From assembly GCA_965263215.1 (NCBI GenBank), contig OZ253663.1, forward strand, positions 682,001-746,000: DNA of 64,000 nt, given 5' to 3'. The first letter of the stretch is position 1, and every line of letters begins with the position of its first letter. Made by a program: the position numbers and the translations under genes. Below are positions 63,601 to 64,000 of this stretch, one piece after another. The notes beneath the pieces were generated by a model. It saw only the letters and a program-made list of their open reading frames with translations. It did not search any database and was not told the DNA's origin. Origin of the DNA: UBA1672 sp965263215 (GTDB taxonomy: Bacteria > Pseudomonadota > Alphaproteobacteria > Micavibrionales > Micavibrionaceae).

Positions 63601-63755
63601 CAGAAACCCGTATTACAATCGGTGTTGTTGTTTTGTCAGGCGTTTTGGCGGCGACGGTCTTTACGCTGTTCGTTGTGCCGGTGGCCTATAGTATTATTGC
63701 GCGTAACACCGGATCACCGAACGAAGTCGCTGAACGGTTAGAGCGGGAAATCTGA
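60660..63755 (+). CDS. RND multidrug efflux transporter (HAE-1 family)
   Basis: A 1031-residue proton-driven pump with the usual duplicated layout of 12 TM helices and two periplasmic loops. The N-terminus SVKRPVFASVISLLLIAFG, the AP.. DVARVEKGVEEDR loop and the proton-relay Asp pair in TM4 (LAIGLVVDDAIVMLENI) are present, as is the C-terminal repeat with GLAAKNGILIVEFA. Length is normal. The start overlaps the adaptor stop (TAATG). The substrate range cannot be inferred. The operon order OMF, adaptor, pump is less common than adaptor, pump, OMF. Confidence 0.95.
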   Translation: MFLSDVSVKRPVFASVISLLLIAFGLVSFDRLSLREYPDIDPPIVTVEVEYPGAPANIVETRVTELIEERIAGVEGIEFIESSSQDGESSVTIEFSINRDVNAAANDVRDRISGIQDNLPDEAEPPEVQKVDSNDDVIIWQNLSSDRMSVPELTDYAERYLVDQYSALDGVARIRVGGGLRYAMRIWLDRQALAARNLSVSDVENTLRAENIELPAGSLQSDERIFKARVERNFKKPEDFAKLVLARGDDGYLVRLGDVARVEKGVEEDRLFFRGNGIPMVGIGVIKQSTANTIDVSDATKELTSRLEKSLPEGMSISQSYDAAVFIKASISEVYTTLLIAVGCVVFVIYMFLGSFRAMLIPAVTVPISLIASFIVIYALGFSINLLTLLALVLAIGLVVDDAIVMLENIVRRIQEKGETPLVAAYKGARQVGFAVIATTLVLISVFVPITFLEGDIGRLFTEFALTIAAAVAFSSVVALTLAPVMASKFLKAKDSNSSKLVQKVDHVLGRVRDTYIDLLVQCIRHPLVISVIFVLMLAGTAWLYPNVTQEFTPKEDRGAFFISVSGPEGSSYKYIEEYMTKIEGMLMPYVDSGEFKRLLVRAPRGFGNIENFNGGFVIIILEGWDSRRSAFTIMDEVRGKLSVLPGVRAFPIMRQGLGGGTGKPLQFVLGGSTYEELAEWRDIIIEKVQENNPGLEGLDSDYKETRPQIDFKVNYDRAADLGVTVEEIGRTLQTLMGGRNVTTYLERGEEYDVVVEGDRDQQSSFSDIKNIYVRSDRTGQLIPLSNLAEITEYGAAETLSRYNRIRAITLEANLKDGYALGEAITYLEELVREHLPDQVVVDYKGQSRDFIRSGNSIIFVFLLGLAVVYLVLAAQFESYIHPFIIMLTVPLATGGGLLGLYLTGGTLNIYSQIGLIMLVGLAAKNGILIVEFANQLRDEGMKFNRALLEASSVRFRPIVMTGLTTVAGAIPLILTSGAGAETRITIGVVVLSGVLAATVFTLFVVPVAYSIIARNTGSPNEVAERLEREI

Positions 63756-63792
63756 TAATAAAAGAACGCTTTATTATATAGCTGCGTTTTCG

Positions 63793-63999
63793 CTACGGCT
63801 CCATCGCCTGATCTAATTGTATGTCAGGGGCATCGCTATCATCACTAAGTGTTATCATGCCTTTTTGAAGCATGCTTTCAAACACAACATTAGGGTCAAC
63901 ATTACTTGATTGCGTGCTGTTTAGGCCTGCATGAGGCGAGGTTTCTAAAAGCTGTAACGCAGATTCCACCATGGTGCCTGCAACGGTTTTCTGCATGGA
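63793..63999 (-). CDS. Hypothetical protein, 5' end outside window
   Basis: An open frame ending with TAG at 63793 and running past the window edge; a Met codon at 63996-63994 is internal or a start. The 68 visible residues are polar with a short helix (VESALQLLE) and DPNVVFESMLQKGMITL, and an acidic end. Not recognised. It is convergent with the RND operon, 37 bp apart. Confidence 0.5.
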   Translation of the reverse strand, partial: SMQKTVAGTMVESALQLLETSPHAGLNSTQSSNVDPNVVFESMLQKGMITLSDDSDAPDIQLDQAMEP

Positions 64000-64000
64000 T

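Noticed and set aside
58161..63755. OMF-HlyD-RND operon as the type I exporter of the RTX proteins
   Set aside because: The inner-membrane component is a 12-TM RND pump, not an ABC transporter; the adaptor is of RND type.

Overview
The window looks like a chromosomal segment of a moderately low-GC alphaproteobacterium. The evidence is the patatin, DUF2924/serine recombinase, DUF5681, TerB-like and RNase J-type families, and the rpmI-rplT-pheS neighbourhood. A Micavibrio-like lineage is possible, but that is inference. Both ends of the window cut through genes.

Layout. (1) 1-15.6 kb is housekeeping backbone: GNAT acetyltransferase, pheS, HAD phosphatase, rplT, rpmI, an alpha/beta-hydrolase-fold protein without its nucleophile, DUF1223 and NfeD-like OB-fold proteins, polA, an RsuA-family pseudouridine synthase, rlmB, a membrane protein, a patatin and tRNA-Trp(CCA). 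(2) 15.6-25.4 kb is an accessory island directly after tRNA-Trp. It holds a large serine recombinase with DUF2924 partner, an SRA-HNH endonuclease, a DUF5681 protein, a ParB-N/DNA methyltransferase with an attenuator-like leader, a PD-(D/E)XK-like protein preceded by a terminator-ended structured RNA candidate, an SF1 helicase fused to a DUF559-type nuclease, and decayed coding sequence. (3) 25.5-49.5 kb is AT-rich surface and secretome DNA. It has three RTX proteins (2510, 812 and 975 aa; the last an M10 metalloprotease with two identical 498-bp LamG segments), accompanied by recurring nuclease-like (SNase) and two-TM membrane protein genes, a flippase, two GT2 glycosyltransferases, a frameshifted acyltransferase, an HTTM-like membrane protein and a DUF393 protein. 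(4) 49.7-57.9 kb is the most unusual block: a 1580-aa RNase J-like plus DEDDh exonuclease fusion in an operon with a PF06189-type 5'-nucleotidase, divergent from a class III nucleotide-cyclase-like protein with a probable GAF-type N-terminus, followed by a predicted zincin. (5) 58.1-63.8 kb is a NodT/HlyD/RND efflux operon.

How the parts may work together. The island resembles a mobile restriction/defence cassette with a methylase, a modification-dependent nuclease and a helicase-nuclease. The RTX proteins share a C-terminal secretion module, but no type I ABC exporter lies in the window. The polysaccharide genes probably decorate the envelope. The cyclase, nuclease fusion and nucleotidase are a candidate nucleotide-signalling or RNA-decay system. 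That link rests only on gene neighbourhood and domain content.
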